Of a stretch of 64,000 bases of DNA, positions 21,012 through 31,065 are shown piece by piece. The stretch lies in NCBI RefSeq assembly GCF_016772275.1, contig NZ_CP065425.1, forward strand, positions 3,502,653-3,566,652, given 5' to 3'. The DNA is from Heyndrickxia vini. Lineage in GTDB: Bacteria; Bacillota; Bacilli; Bacillales; Bacillaceae_C. Both the position numbers and the translations under genes were made by a program. Every line of letters begins with the position of its first letter. Within the stretch, counting starts at the first letter, position 1. A model generated the notes under the pieces. It was given only the letters and a program-made list of their open reading frames with translations, was not told the DNA's origin and made no database searches.

Positions 21012-22229
21012 ATGTCAGGTAATAAAGCAGTTGTGTATAATGGGGTCGGAAAAGTAGCAGTAAAAGACATCGGTTATCCTGATTTAGTTTTACGGGATGG
21101 TCCAGGGGTCAATCCGCTAAATGTCGGACGTAAATGTGAGCATGGTGTCGTATTGAAAGTTGTCACCACAAATATTTGTGGAAGTGACCAACACATGGTA
21201 CGTGGACGTACTACAGCACCGGAAGGATTGGTTCTTGGGCATGAAATTACCGGTGAAGTCATCGAAGTCGGACGGGATGTCGAATTTATTAAAAAGGGTG
21301 ATCTCGTTTCCGTCCCGTTTAATATTGCATGCGGCCGCTGTCAAATGTGTAAAGAACAAAAAACCCATGTATGTTTAAATGTAAACCCAGATCGACCTGG
21401 CTCTGCTTATGGTTATGTCGATATGGGCGGATGGGTTGGCGGTCAATCAGAATATGTCATGGTTCCTTATGCAGATTTCCAATTACTGAAGTTTCCTGAT
21501 AAGGAACAGGCAATGGAAAAGATACTTGATTTAACAATGCTTTCAGATATTTTCCCAACGGGATTTCATGGGGCTTATTCTGCTGGTGTCAAATCCGGCT
21601 CTACCGTATATGTCGCAGGCGCGGGACCCGTCGGTTTAGCCGCGGCACATTCTGCACAGCTGCTCGGCGCCTCTGCGGTTATTGTTGGTGATTTAAATCC
21701 GGAACGTCTAGCCCAAGCAAGAAGCTTTGGCTGCGAAACAATTGATTTAAGCCAACATGATAATTTAGGTGAGCAAATCGAACAAATTCTAGGTGAACCT
21801 GTTGTTGATGCAGCAGTTGACTGTGTGGGCTTCGAAGCACATGGACATGGGCATGGTCACTCGGAAGCTCCAGCAACTGTATTAAATTCGATTATGGATG
21901 TGACACAAGTTGGCGGACGACTCGGTATACCTGGTCTTTACGTAACAGGTGATCCAGGTGGCGTTGATGAAGATGCAAAAATTGGTTCCCTCAAAATTCG
22001 CTTCGGATTAGGGTGGGCAAAGGCTCATACATTCGTTACTGGTCAAACACCAGTTATGCAATACCATCGAGGATTAATGAAGATGATTTTGCACGGAAAA
22101 GCGCAAATTGCGAAAGCGGTAAATGCGACGTTAATTTCTATTGATGAAGCTCCTAATGGCTACGCTGACTTTGATAAAGGGGCAGCAAAGAAATTTGTCA
22201 TTGATCCACATGGTTCGGTAAAAAGATAG
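21012..22229 (+). CDS. fdhA: Glutathione-independent formaldehyde dehydrogenase (zinc, NAD)
   Basis: A 405-residue zinc-dependent medium-chain dehydrogenase. The catalytic zinc region NICGSDQHMVRG (about 54-65) and GHEITGEV, the structural-zinc cysteines CGRCQMCKEQKTHVC (about 107-121) and the Rossmann motif GAGPVGLAAA (about 203-212) are visible. Insertions such as GYVDMGGWVGGQSEYV and a His-rich loop after CVGFEAHGHG match Pseudomonas-type FdhA, which dismutates or oxidises formaldehyde without glutathione. Strong GGGGGAGG site before ATG 21012. Monocistronic with its own terminator. Confidence 0.9.
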   Translation: MSGNKAVVYNGVGKVAVKDIGYPDLVLRDGPGVNPLNVGRKCEHGVVLKVVTTNICGSDQHMVRGRTTAPEGLVLGHEITGEVIEVGRDVEFIKKGDLVSVPFNIACGRCQMCKEQKTHVCLNVNPDRPGSAYGYVDMGGWVGGQSEYVMVPYADFQLLKFPDKEQAMEKILDLTMLSDIFPTGFHGAYSAGVKSGSTVYVAGAGPVGLAAAHSAQLLGASAVIVGDLNPERLAQARSFGCETIDLSQHDNLGEQIEQILGEPVVDAAVDCVGFEAHGHGHGHSEAPATVLNSIMDVTQVGGRLGIPGLYVTGDPGGVDEDAKIGSLKIRFGLGWAKAHTFVTGQTPVMQYHRGLMKMILHGKAQIAKAVNATLISIDEAPNGYADFDKGAAKKFVIDPHGSVKR

Positions 22230-22234
22230 CTTGT

Positions 22235-22269
22235 AAGGCATGGCACGAATAAGTGCTCATGCCTTTTTT
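22235..22269 (+). terminator. Terminator of fdhA
   Basis: AAGGCATG pairs with CATGCCTT with an inner GCAC/GTGC helix and a T-run. Confidence 0.87.
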
Positions 22270-22533
22270 ACTTCCAATATAAGAGGATTTAATCCTAATT
22301 AAAATTTCCACCAAGCTTTCTTATTTTTTTATCCACTTTGTTAAATACTATGAGTAGACTTCTACTATATATATTGTTCTTCCCCAGAATAATCCAATTT
22401 CTTTCCTAATCATCTCTAAAAATATGTTTATTGCCAAATTTTCTATAAAAAATTTTCATTCACTAATGGACAAGAGTTAAGAAGTGGAGTAGCCTAGTAG
22501 TGATGCCTAAAGAAAAGTAAAGGAGAATTGAAA
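22270..22533 (+). other. Upstream region of yjlC-ndh
   Basis: AT-rich; contains the ribosome site AAAGGAG before 22534. I searched by eye for a Rex-type palindrome (TTGTGAA...TTCACAA), known upstream of B. subtilis yjlC-ndh, and saw none. No gene seen. Confidence 0.4.
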
Positions 22534-22956
22534 ATGTCAGAAACTAACAATCAACCAAATGCTGAGCTAAGCCAGCGACAACTTGATGTTCTTGATCAGT
22601 TATTAAAGCCAGAAGTTCAAGAATCATTAACTGTTCTTGTTGAACAACTTCCTAAATTGGCCGAGCTTGTTACTATTTTAACAAAGTCTTATGACTTTGC
22701 TAAATCCGTAGCCACTGATGAAGTATTAAAAAATGATACTGTTGGTGCGATTACAGAAATTGTTGATCCTATTAAAACTGGTGTTAAAAACATTGCACAA
22801 AAAGCAATCGAAGCAAAAGATATCGCTGATGATAGCACTGAAGTAATCGGCCTATTCGGTATGCTTAAATTGTTGAAAGATCCACAAGCACAAAAACTTT
22901 TCCGTTTCTTAAACGCATTTCTTCAAGTTTCTGAACAACGTGAAAATCAAAGATAA
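22534..22956 (+). CDS. yjlC: DUF1641 protein, YjlC-like
   Basis: A 140-residue, mostly helical soluble protein with the DUF1641 block IGLFGMLKLLKDPQAQKLFRFL near the C-terminus. Its position 30 bp upstream of ndh reproduces the B. subtilis yjlC-ndh operon. Function unknown; a role connected with NADH dehydrogenase is inferred. Start ATG 22534 with AAAGGAG; TTG six bases upstream is not needed. Confidence 0.87.
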   Translation: MSETNNQPNAELSQRQLDVLDQLLKPEVQESLTVLVEQLPKLAELVTILTKSYDFAKSVATDEVLKNDTVGAITEIVDPIKTGVKNIAQKAIEAKDIADDSTEVIGLFGMLKLLKDPQAQKLFRFLNAFLQVSEQRENQR

Positions 22957-22986
22957 TATTTTTTATACAAGGATGGAGGATATACT

Positions 22987-24165
22987 ATGTCAAAACATAT
23001 CGTCATTTTAGGTGCTGGGTATGGTGGCCTTCTATCAGCCTTAACATTGCGTAAGTATGTAGATAAGTCAGAAGCGAAAATTACTGTTGTTAACCAGTAT
23101 CCAACACACCAAATTATCACAGAATTGCATCGCCTTGCAGCAGGTAATATTTCTGAACAAGCAATTGCAATGCCTTTAGAAAAGCTTTTCAAAGGAAAAG
23201 ATATCGATCTTAAAATTTCTAAAGTCACTTCTTTTTCAGTAGATAAAAAAGAAATAATACTTGCTGATAGTTCGATGCTAAAATATGACGGACTTGTTGT
23301 TGCTTTAGGAAGTGTTACTTCTTATTTCGGCATTCCAGGACTTGAAGAAAACAGTATGGTATTAAAATCTACAAGTGATGCAAACAAAATTTTCAAACAT
23401 ATTGAAGGTCGCCTTCAAGAATATGCAAAATCAAAAAATGAAGCAGATGCTACAATCCTTATTGGCGGCGGTGGCTTAACTGGTGTTGAACTAGTTGGTG
23501 AAATTGTTGATACCATTCCAAGCCTAGCTAAAAAATATGGCATCGATCCAAAAGAACTTAAAATCATGCTTGTTGAAGCAGGTCCAAAAATTCTACCAGT
23601 ATTGCCAGACCATTTAATCGAACGCGCAACTGCTAGCCTAGAAAAACGCGGCGTGAAATTCCTTACAGGTCTTCCTGTAACAAATGTAGAAGGCAATACA
23701 GTCGATCTTAAAGACGGACAAAAAATTGTAACTAACACATTCGTTTGGACAGGCGGAGTTCAAGGTAACCCACTAGTTGGCGAATCAGGTCTTGAAGTAA
23801 ACCGCGGCCGTGCAACAGTGAATGAACATCTTCAATCGGTTTCCCACCCTGACGTATTTGTTGTAGGTGACAGTGCCGTATTAATGGCGCCAAATGGCCG
23901 TCCATACGCACCAACTGCACAAAACGCATGGCAAATGGGCGAACTAGTTGGCTACAACCTATTCGCTTCATTAGTTGGGAAAAAATTAGAAGAATTCTCT
24001 CCAGTTGACTCTGGTACACTTGCAAGCCTAGGACGTAAAGATGCTGTTGCCATCATCGGTGGAAACCAAACTCCACTTAAAGGATTGCCAGCAACAATGA
24101 TGAAAGAAGCAAGCAACATCCGCTACTTATCACATATTAAAGGACTATTCAGCTTAGCATACTAA
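22987..24165 (+). CDS. ndh: Type II NADH dehydrogenase
   Basis: A 392-residue non-proton-pumping NADH:menaquinone oxidoreductase, peripheral on the inner membrane face. The FAD site ILGAGYGGLLSAL (7-19), the NADH site LIGGGGLTGVELVGE (about 157-171), WTGGVQGNP and FVVGDSA (about 298) are present. The C-terminal tail is the likely membrane-anchoring helix. Length equals B. subtilis Ndh (YjlD). Confidence 0.94.
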   Translation: MSKHIVILGAGYGGLLSALTLRKYVDKSEAKITVVNQYPTHQIITELHRLAAGNISEQAIAMPLEKLFKGKDIDLKISKVTSFSVDKKEIILADSSMLKYDGLVVALGSVTSYFGIPGLEENSMVLKSTSDANKIFKHIEGRLQEYAKSKNEADATILIGGGGLTGVELVGEIVDTIPSLAKKYGIDPKELKIMLVEAGPKILPVLPDHLIERATASLEKRGVKFLTGLPVTNVEGNTVDLKDGQKIVTNTFVWTGGVQGNPLVGESGLEVNRGRATVNEHLQSVSHPDVFVVGDSAVLMAPNGRPYAPTAQNAWQMGELVGYNLFASLVGKKLEEFSPVDSGTLASLGRKDAVAIIGGNQTPLKGLPATMMKEASNIRYLSHIKGLFSLAY

Positions 24166-24173
24166 GTAAAACA

Positions 24174-24215
24174 AGGAAGCCATCTTATGATGATGACTTC
24201 CTCTTTTATTTTTTT
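24174..24215 (+). terminator. Terminator of yjlC-ndh
   Basis: AAGGAAGCCATC / GATGACTTCCT stem with one mismatch, followed by a T-rich tail, right after the ndh stop. Confidence 0.78.
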
Positions 24216-24228
24216 ATGTGCATACTAC

Positions 24229-24465
24229 TATGTGGAGGTCGTTTATCTATAATATTGGCCTGGTTTGACTTACTTATTTCGGTGTGAGGATCGTTTATCT
24301 ATACCATTGGCCTGGTTTGACTTACTTATTTCGGCGTGAGGATCGTTTATCTATACCATTGGCCTGGTTTGACTTACTTATTTCGGCGTGAGAATCGTTT
24401 ATCTATACCATTGGCCTGGTTTGACTTACTTATTTCGGCGTGAAGAATGTTTTTCTATATTATAG
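24229..24465. repeat. Tandem repeat array, family A (about 5 units of 52 bp)
   Basis: GTTTATCTAT recurs at 24241, 24293, 24345 and 24397 (exactly 52 bp apart), with a last degenerate unit at 24449. Each unit continues with GGCCTGGTTTGACTTACTTA and a TTTCGGCGTGA block. Shares the TTATCTATA...TTTGACTTACTTATTTCG core with the 48 kb array. Confidence 0.94.
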
Positions 24466-24613
24466 ACACTATTTGTATTACTATTTTGAATTGTTGGTAA
24501 AAAAGGCTAAACCAAGTATCTTGGTATTATTAAAATATGATTCAATTCTCTTTTAAAAAATAACTAATTCCTTTATAATATATAATGCACATTAAAAATA
24601 GCCTTCATATCAT

Positions 24614-24686
24614 GGCTCCGTAGCTCAGCGGATAGAGCGTTGGTTTCCTAAACCATGCGTCGGAGGTTCGAGTCCTCTCGGGGCCG
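24614..24686 (+). tRNA. tRNA-Arg (anticodon CCT)
   Basis: A full cloverleaf: acceptor GGCTCCG with CGGGGCC, D-arm TAGCTCAGCGGATAGAGC, anticodon loop TTCCTAA giving CCT, T-loop TTCGAGT. CCA is not encoded. Reads AGG codons. A terminator follows. Confidence 0.96.
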
Positions 24687-24702
24687 TTACTATAAACACA
24701 AG

Positions 24703-24748
24703 AAAGACAAAGATTCTATACTATTGAATCCTTGTCTTTTATTTTTCT
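24703..24748 (+). terminator. Terminator of tRNA-Arg
   Basis: A 14-bp near-perfect stem (24703-24716 with 24726-24739) and TATTTTT tail. Confidence 0.88.
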
Positions 24749-24784
24749 CTTTAGGATTTATGAGAACTAGGGCAAAGCTAGAGA

Positions 24785-27700
24785 TTTCAATTCACTCACT
24801 CATGTAGAGTGCGACTTCAACCATTATGCAAGGAATGTCATGATGATATGATTTCAATCCACGCCCTCATGTAGAGTGCGACATAGATTCACTTTGTTTC
24901 GCTCGTTATAAAGATATTTCAATCCACGCACTCATGTAGAGTGCGACATAGATTCACTTTGTTTCGCTCGTTATAAAGATATTTCAATCCACGCACTCAT
25001 GTAGAGTGCGACTTTATACCTTCTGGTTTACTTTGCTGGATTGCTATTTCAATCCACGTACTCATGTAGAGTGCGACGTATCCCATCAACAAGCCAATCA
25101 ATCGCTTGCTTAATTTCAATCCACGCACTCATGTAGAGTGCGACTTCCTCCTTCCTCGCTTTAATCACGATATGTGGGCATTTCAATCCAAGCACTCATG
25201 TAGAGTGCGACGGAATCTAATGCAGCCATGCTATCGTCCATCCAAATTTCAATCCACGCACTCATGTAGAGTGCGACACTTCGTTCCTAAGCTATCAAGT
25301 GTTTTGGAAGAAATTTCAATCCACGCACTCATGTAGAGTGCGACGGCGAAGGTATTAAAGTTATCGGAAGGCTTGATATATTTCAATCCACGCACTCATG
25401 TAGAGTGCGACGGATCATCATGTCGAAGTACAAAGCGAAGAAGACGATTTCAATCCACGCACTCATGTAGAGTGCGACGTTAACCAATGTTAAGGTTCGC
25501 TCACGTATAGAGATTTCAATCCACGCACTCATGTAGAGTGCGACTTATATCGAAATGGTTGTTTTATAATGGATGATGTATTTCAATCCACGCACTCATG
25601 TAGAGTGCGACTCCAAACTTTTTACAATCAAATCCTACCCGCGAAATTTCAATCCACGCACTCATTTAGAGTGCGACATATCGAAATGGTTGTTTTATAA
25701 TGGATGATGTATTTCAATCCACGCACTCATGTAGAGTGCGACCTTCGGAACAGACAGAACAGCCATAGTACACCTTAATTTCAATCCACGCACTCATGTA
25801 GAGTGCGACTGTTTACCTTGAATGTATCTACTTGAATTTCTTTATTTCAATCCACGCACTCATGTAGAGTGCGACGATACTCGTTTTTGAAATTCAACAT
25901 CAAGAGATTATTTCAATCCACGCACTCATGTAGAGTGCGACCAAGTTCTGCCCCATTATTCAAGGTAAGGGTAGCATTTCAATCCACGCACTCATGTAGA
26001 GTGCGACGCCGAACAATTAGCAATGTTTGAAGAAGTAGACATTTCAATCCACGCACTCATGTAGAGTGCGACCGCAGTATCAGTTTTATTTCGGCAGGGC
26101 ATCAACAATTTCAATCCACGCACTCATGTAGAGTGCGACGTTGGAGATTTTTTTACTTTAGATTTATATGATGTATTTCAATCCACGCACTCATGTAGAG
26201 TGCGACACCTGTGAATTGGTTTAATTCGAATCTATCAGGATTTCAATCCACGCACTCATGTAGAGTGCGACCTTCGCTTTGCTAAGTCGGTTAACTTTAG
26301 TGATATTTCAATCCACGCACTCATGTAGAGTGCGACCTTGAATTTTCAACATAACCATTTTCATAATTTATTTCAATCCACGCACTCATGTAGAGTGCGA
26401 CGGAACTTATCTACGACTACTTTAGCGTGTGGTAATTTCAATCCACGCACTCATGTAGAGTGCGACAGTTTGACATAGCGTGACCGAAAGCACTCGAATT
26501 ATTTCAATCTACGCACTCATGTAGAGTGCGACGGATACACCTTTGGAGTTTTTCCGGTTTCCTCAATATTTCAATCCACGCACTCATGTAGAGTGCGACC
26601 CGGATAAAAGTGATTTTGTCGAAAATTTTCAAGATTTCAATCCACGCACTCATGTAGAGTGCGACAATAATCTTGGCCACACCCTGTCACTTTGTAATGA
26701 TTTCAATCCACGCACTCATGTAGAGTGCGACGCCCAATAATATTGATCATACAAATTTCTATCTATTTCAATCCACGCACTCATGTAGAGTGCGACATAT
26801 TCATTCTCCTTTTCTTTGACGTCTTCATTATTTCAATCCACGCACTCATGTAGAGTGCGACGGACATTGGCTTGGTTTGGTGATCGTTCTATTCCAATTT
26901 CAATCCACGCACTCATGTAGAGTGCGACATTAGATGACACTGATTTAATTAAACAGTATAAAGATTTCAATCCACGCACTCATGTAGAGTGCGACAAGTG
27001 CAACATAAAATTTTTGCTTGAGGGTGTCCATTTCAATCCACGCACTCATGTAGAGTGCGACGGTTGGATGGAACCATTGAACAGTTTAAAACAGAATTTC
27101 AATCCACGCACTCATGTAGAGTGCGACGCTTAGTGATATTTTCCTTTTCAATTACCCAAGAATTTCAATCCACGCACTCATGTAGAGTGCGACCAAACAA
27201 CTTGTTCGGTTAAGATACTGGAACAAATTTCAATCCACGCACTCATGTAGAGTGCGACATGCGGTTAGTGTTACGGATTTGACCAAGTCTATATTTCAAT
27301 CCACGCACTCATGTAGAGTGCGACGGGTAAACTTCCTCTTAAAATGTACCAAAGTACAATTTCAATCCACGCACTCATGTAGAGTGCGACGATGGTGAAC
27401 AAAGATCTTTGCAGCAAATAATTATTTCAATCCACGCACTCATGTAGAGTGCGACGACGTCATGTCTTTGTATTCAGCTTTACCGTATATTTCAATCCAC
27501 GCACTCATGTAGAGTGCGACGTTTGTAATGTAATTTTCTTTTCTTCTCTGGCGTATTTCAATCCACGCACTCATGTAGAGTGCGACTTACTGTCGGCTAT
27601 TTCGAGGAATTGTTTTATTATTTCAATCCACGCACTCATGTAGAGTGCGACAAAACGATGTCTGACCGCCTAAAAGGTGCATTAATTTCAATCCACGCAC

Positions 27701-28898
27701 TCATGTAGAGTGCGACTCAGTATGATAATACGAAAATCAAAGACATTGAAATTTCAATCCACGCACTCATGTAGAGTGCGACCGATAATCCCCATTACTT
27801 TTGTAGCGATCTTGATTTCAATCCACGCACTCATGTAGAGTGCGACTTTCGAGTGTTCTAATCATTAAATCAGCGATTTGATTTCAATCCACGCACTCAT
27901 GTAGAGTGCGACGAATAACTTTGTGTATAATGTTGTGGATAGTTTGATTTCAATCCACGCACTCATGTAGAGTGCGACAATTATTAACCGCAAATTTTAA
28001 GTAAACTGGAGATTTCAATCCACGCACTCATGTAGAGTGCGACACCGTGTTTCAAAGCTACTTGGTTTCGTTCTGTATTTCAATCCACGCACTCATGTAG
28101 AGTGCGACAAGTATGGCGGAAAAATTGAAACATATTTCAGAAATTTCAATCCACGCACTCATGTAGAGTGCGACTTGTATTACTTTCATAATCTTCATAT
28201 TCATTTTATTTCAATCCACGCACTCATGTAGAGTGCGACCGTGATGCAGGTATCTTAACGGCTAATGCAAATGATTTCAATCCACGCACTCATGTAGAGT
28301 GCGACATGTTGAGCTTCTTTTTTTATCCTCTAACAAGGATATTTCAATCCACGCACTCATGTAGAGTGCGACAAAGACCTTAAAAAGACCATATATGATG
28401 TTTTAATTTCAATCCACGCACTCATGTAGAGTGCGACATGGTGGCGGTGTACCGATACCAAGTGGTGGAGGATTTCAATCCACGCACTCATGTAGAGTGC
28501 GACGGACATGCATTTTTACTTCATTCGCCCATACAATATTTCAATCCACGCACTCATGTAGAGTGCGACCATTTTCTCCTTCTCGTATTCGACATCGTCT
28601 ACATTTCAATCCACGCACTCATGTAGAGTGCGACATGTTCTCTGATGCCGGCATTCTGAAGTTGTTGGAATTTCAATCCACGCACTCATGTAGAGTGCGA
28701 CTGGTATAACTCTTAACCAATTATCTTTAGCCATATTTCAATCCACGCACTCATGTAGAGTGCGACACTATGTGCCCATCTTTCTTGCGTATACATAAAT
28801 GATTTCAATCCACGCACTCATGTAGAGTGCGACATTGAGGTGATACGTTCAAATCTAAAGCTAATTATTTCAATCCACGCACTCATGTAGAGTGCGAC
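24785..28898 (-). CRISPR. Type I-C CRISPR array: 63 repeats, 62 spacers
   Basis: A 32-bp repeat, on the + strand ATTTCAATCCACGCACTCAT then GTAGAGTGCGAC, recurs every 65-69 bp. The reverse complement (GTCGCACTC... ending GATTGAAAT) is the usual I-C repeat orientation, so transcription is on the minus strand, away from cas2. Repeats at the far end are degenerate (24785 has three changes, 24851 one), marking the trailer; variants also occur at 25046, 25180, 25646 and 26501. Spacers are 33-37 bp. Spacers at 24883 and 24948 are identical; those at 25545 and 25678 share 33 bp but differ by two bases in length. Confidence 0.98.
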
Positions 28899-29062
28899 AG
28901 CGATTTTCAGCCAAAAGTACTTAAAACAAGTTCTTTTCGACCCAAAAAACACTATTTTCTTTACTAGAATAAAGAACATTTATTACAATAATACCAAAAT
29001 TTAGGATAAGTAACTTAATAAATCCGGTGCGAATGTCACAGGAATTTTATGTGCACTATACA
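28899..29062 (-). promoter_or_regulatory. CRISPR leader
   Basis: An AT-rich segment between cas2 and the first intact repeat, on the leader-proximal side given the repeat orientation and the degenerate trailer at the other end. It should hold the array promoter and integration signals. I did not identify a confident promoter. Confidence 0.7.
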
Positions 29063-29068
29063 TCCGCA

Positions 29069-29359
29069 CTAAAAAATTAGCGGTGCTTCTAAATCAATTG
29101 ATTTCTTTACGCCAATATGTTCAACCTTATTCTTATAATTGTTACCTAATTGATAGAATCTGAGACTATCTTGATTTTCATCAATAATATTAGCTAGTTC
29201 TATTTTCAAAGTAGCAAATTGTGTAGCATCTACAACGCATTCAAACACTGAGTTTTGAACTCGTTGACCGTAATTTTGGCACAACTTAGAAACTTTTCTT
29301 AATCTTTTTTGTCCAGCATTATGAACCGTGCTCACATCATACGTAATTAATACTAACAA
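29069..29359 (-). CDS. cas2: CRISPR-associated endoribonuclease-fold protein Cas2
   Basis: A 96-residue ferredoxin-fold protein, the structural core of the Cas1-Cas2 integrase. N-terminal MLVLITYDVST with the conserved Asp after the first strand; CQNYGQRVQNSVFEC block follows at about 28-42. It sits 9 bp after cas1 and next to the leader. Confidence 0.97.
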   Translation of the reverse strand: MLVLITYDVSTVHNAGQKRLRKVSKLCQNYGQRVQNSVFECVVDATQFATLKIELANIIDENQDSLRFYQLGNNYKNKVEHIGVKKSIDLEAPLIF

Positions 29360-29368
29360 TTAAGGCAC

Positions 29369-30400
29369 CTACTTCCATAGAAAAGGTGGATATTCGTCTA
29401 AGTCTCCACGGAGATAACGAGCTAGTAATAAAGCTTGTGCATGTGGTACTAATCCCCAAGAAATTTTTTCATTTAAATATGGGTGGGTTATCTTTTCTTG
29501 TTTCTTATTTTGCCAAGCAGTTAAAAATTTTTTTCTAGATTCATCGGACATGATAACCGCTCCATTTTCTTTTTTGAGAAAGTCATCTTTATTTATAATT
29601 TTTTTATTAATTAGTGACAGAACAAATCGATCTGCATAGACCCCTCTTAGTTCTTCCATAACATCTAAAGCTAAGGATATTCTTCCCGGACGATCACGAT
29701 GCAAAAATCCAACATAGGCATCCAAGCCTACACCCTCTAATGCTGATGCCATATCATTAGCCAATAACGTATAAGCAAATGATAGCATAGCATTCACGTT
29801 ATCTAACGGTGGTCGCCGAGAACGAGTATGAAAATAAAATGAATCTTTTTGCTGGAGAATCATTTGATTAAACAATTTGTTATAACTAATAGCTGCTTGA
29901 CCTTCTAACCCTCTAAGTCTTTCTAAATCCTCACACTCTCTTACATCGAGAATAATAGATGATAGATAATGTGAAACTTCTTTAAATTGTGTAACATCGA
30001 CGCGCATCGGATAATCCCTTGTCATACGCTCGATCATCCACTTGTTATTATAAATCTTTCCAACAATAAAATTACGGGCAATTTTTGCGGATTTTAGTTC
30101 ATCGTCTGAAACACGATATTGTTTTTTTCTCAGAACGACATTCCCTCTACTTTCACCGATTACTCTTGCAAGAAATCGACCGTTCATCGTAAAAAACACA
30201 AGTGAGATATTTCTCTCAGCACAGTAGCCCATTAATGCTGGACTTGCTCCGGTATAACCAAAAGATATGACCGCTTCTAAATTATGTAGCGGAAGCCTCC
30301 CTAGTTTCTCATCATCTTTCAATAAGATAATATTATCTCCGTCTAAAGCAAGATACACATCCGGTTGATTTATAAATAGCGTATTCAAAAGTTTCTTCAT
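29369..30400 (-). CDS. cas1: CRISPR integrase Cas1 (type I-C)
   Basis: A 343-residue spacer integrase. The predicted metal ligands are visible: Glu in RLRGLEGQAA (about 167), His in YVGFLHRDRPGR (about 234) and Asp in SLALDVMEELR (about 246). Full length with no disruption. Overlaps cas4 by 4 bp at its start. Confidence 0.97.
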   Translation of the reverse strand: MKKLLNTLFINQPDVYLALDGDNIILLKDDEKLGRLPLHNLEAVISFGYTGASPALMGYCAERNISLVFFTMNGRFLARVIGESRGNVVLRKKQYRVSDDELKSAKIARNFIVGKIYNNKWMIERMTRDYPMRVDVTQFKEVSHYLSSIILDVRECEDLERLRGLEGQAAISYNKLFNQMILQQKDSFYFHTRSRRPPLDNVNAMLSFAYTLLANDMASALEGVGLDAYVGFLHRDRPGRISLALDVMEELRGVYADRFVLSLINKKIINKDDFLKKENGAVIMSDESRKKFLTAWQNKKQEKITHPYLNEKISWGLVPHAQALLLARYLRGDLDEYPPFLWK

Positions 30401-31065
30401 TCATGAATCTTCCCTTCAATATAGCTTTTAACCGACCGTTTGTTCATCAATTTCGGTAAACAAATGTGTTGAAGGGAACAATTTTTGCAAAACGATCCCG
30501 TTTCTACTTTTGGAGTGTGTCTACGTCGATAATATCCTTGCATTTTTGTGACTATTATTCTTACCTTATTTTTATCATTTTGTGTTATGGGTACTTCGAC
30601 TCTGTGTTTTATTTCATTATAAAATACATAGCCCATGTTGATCTCACAAAGGAGCATTTCTTCTAAACACATCGCTTGAGCTGTTAATTGTAAAATATCC
30701 GAATCATTCATTTTAGGCTTTCCGCGCTTGTATTCCACGGGATAAGCTATATATTTTTCATCCAAACCGTTTATTTCAATACCATTATCATCTTTAATAA
30801 ACTCTACCACATCACATATACCTGTGATTTTAAGTTCATTGGATTTGACCGGCATAGCACGTACTATCAGTTTATTTCCGCGTTTCTCTCTTGTAAATGG
30901 CTGATCCGCTTTTCGATGTAAATATTGCCCTTCAACGGTTCGCACATTTTCTTCCCATTGCTGTTCTATATGAATCAGAGCCCATTGCCGTTTACAAAAC
31001 TGAAAATGCTGAATACCCGACAACATAAGGTAGTCATCTTCATCCTTATAGCCCTTCGATGACAT
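30397..31065 (-). CDS. cas4: Cas4 exonuclease for prespacer/PAM processing
   Basis: About 222 residues, a RecB-type nuclease with an Fe-S cluster. The N-terminal cysteine is in HFQFCKRQWAL (about 24), acidic/lysine catalytic residues in GICDVVEF and YPVEYKRGKPK, and three cysteines in FCKNCSLQHICLP (about 192-204). The start is probably ATG 31065 (TTG 31068 is the alternative), inside the cas7 3' end, so the two are translationally coupled. Confidence 0.95.
   Translation of the reverse strand: MSSKGYKDEDDYLMLSGIQHFQFCKRQWALIHIEQQWEENVRTVEGQYLHRKADQPFTREKRGNKLIVRAMPVKSNELKITGICDVVEFIKDDNGIEINGLDEKYIAYPVEYKRGKPKMNDSDILQLTAQAMCLEEMLLCEINMGYVFYNEIKHRVEVPITQNDKNKVRIIVTKMQGYYRRRHTPKVETGSFCKNCSLQHICLPKLMNKRSVKSYIEGKIHE

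Noticed and set aside
21820-21870. His-rich loop HGHGHGHS in formaldehyde dehydrogenase as a novel metal site
   Set aside because: The HGHG stretch after CVGFEA is usual in FdhA-type enzymes as I recall.
25106-28709. Several short open frames repeating FNPRTHVECD or STHSCRVR peptides
   Set aside because: They are translations of CRISPR repeats and spacers, not genes.
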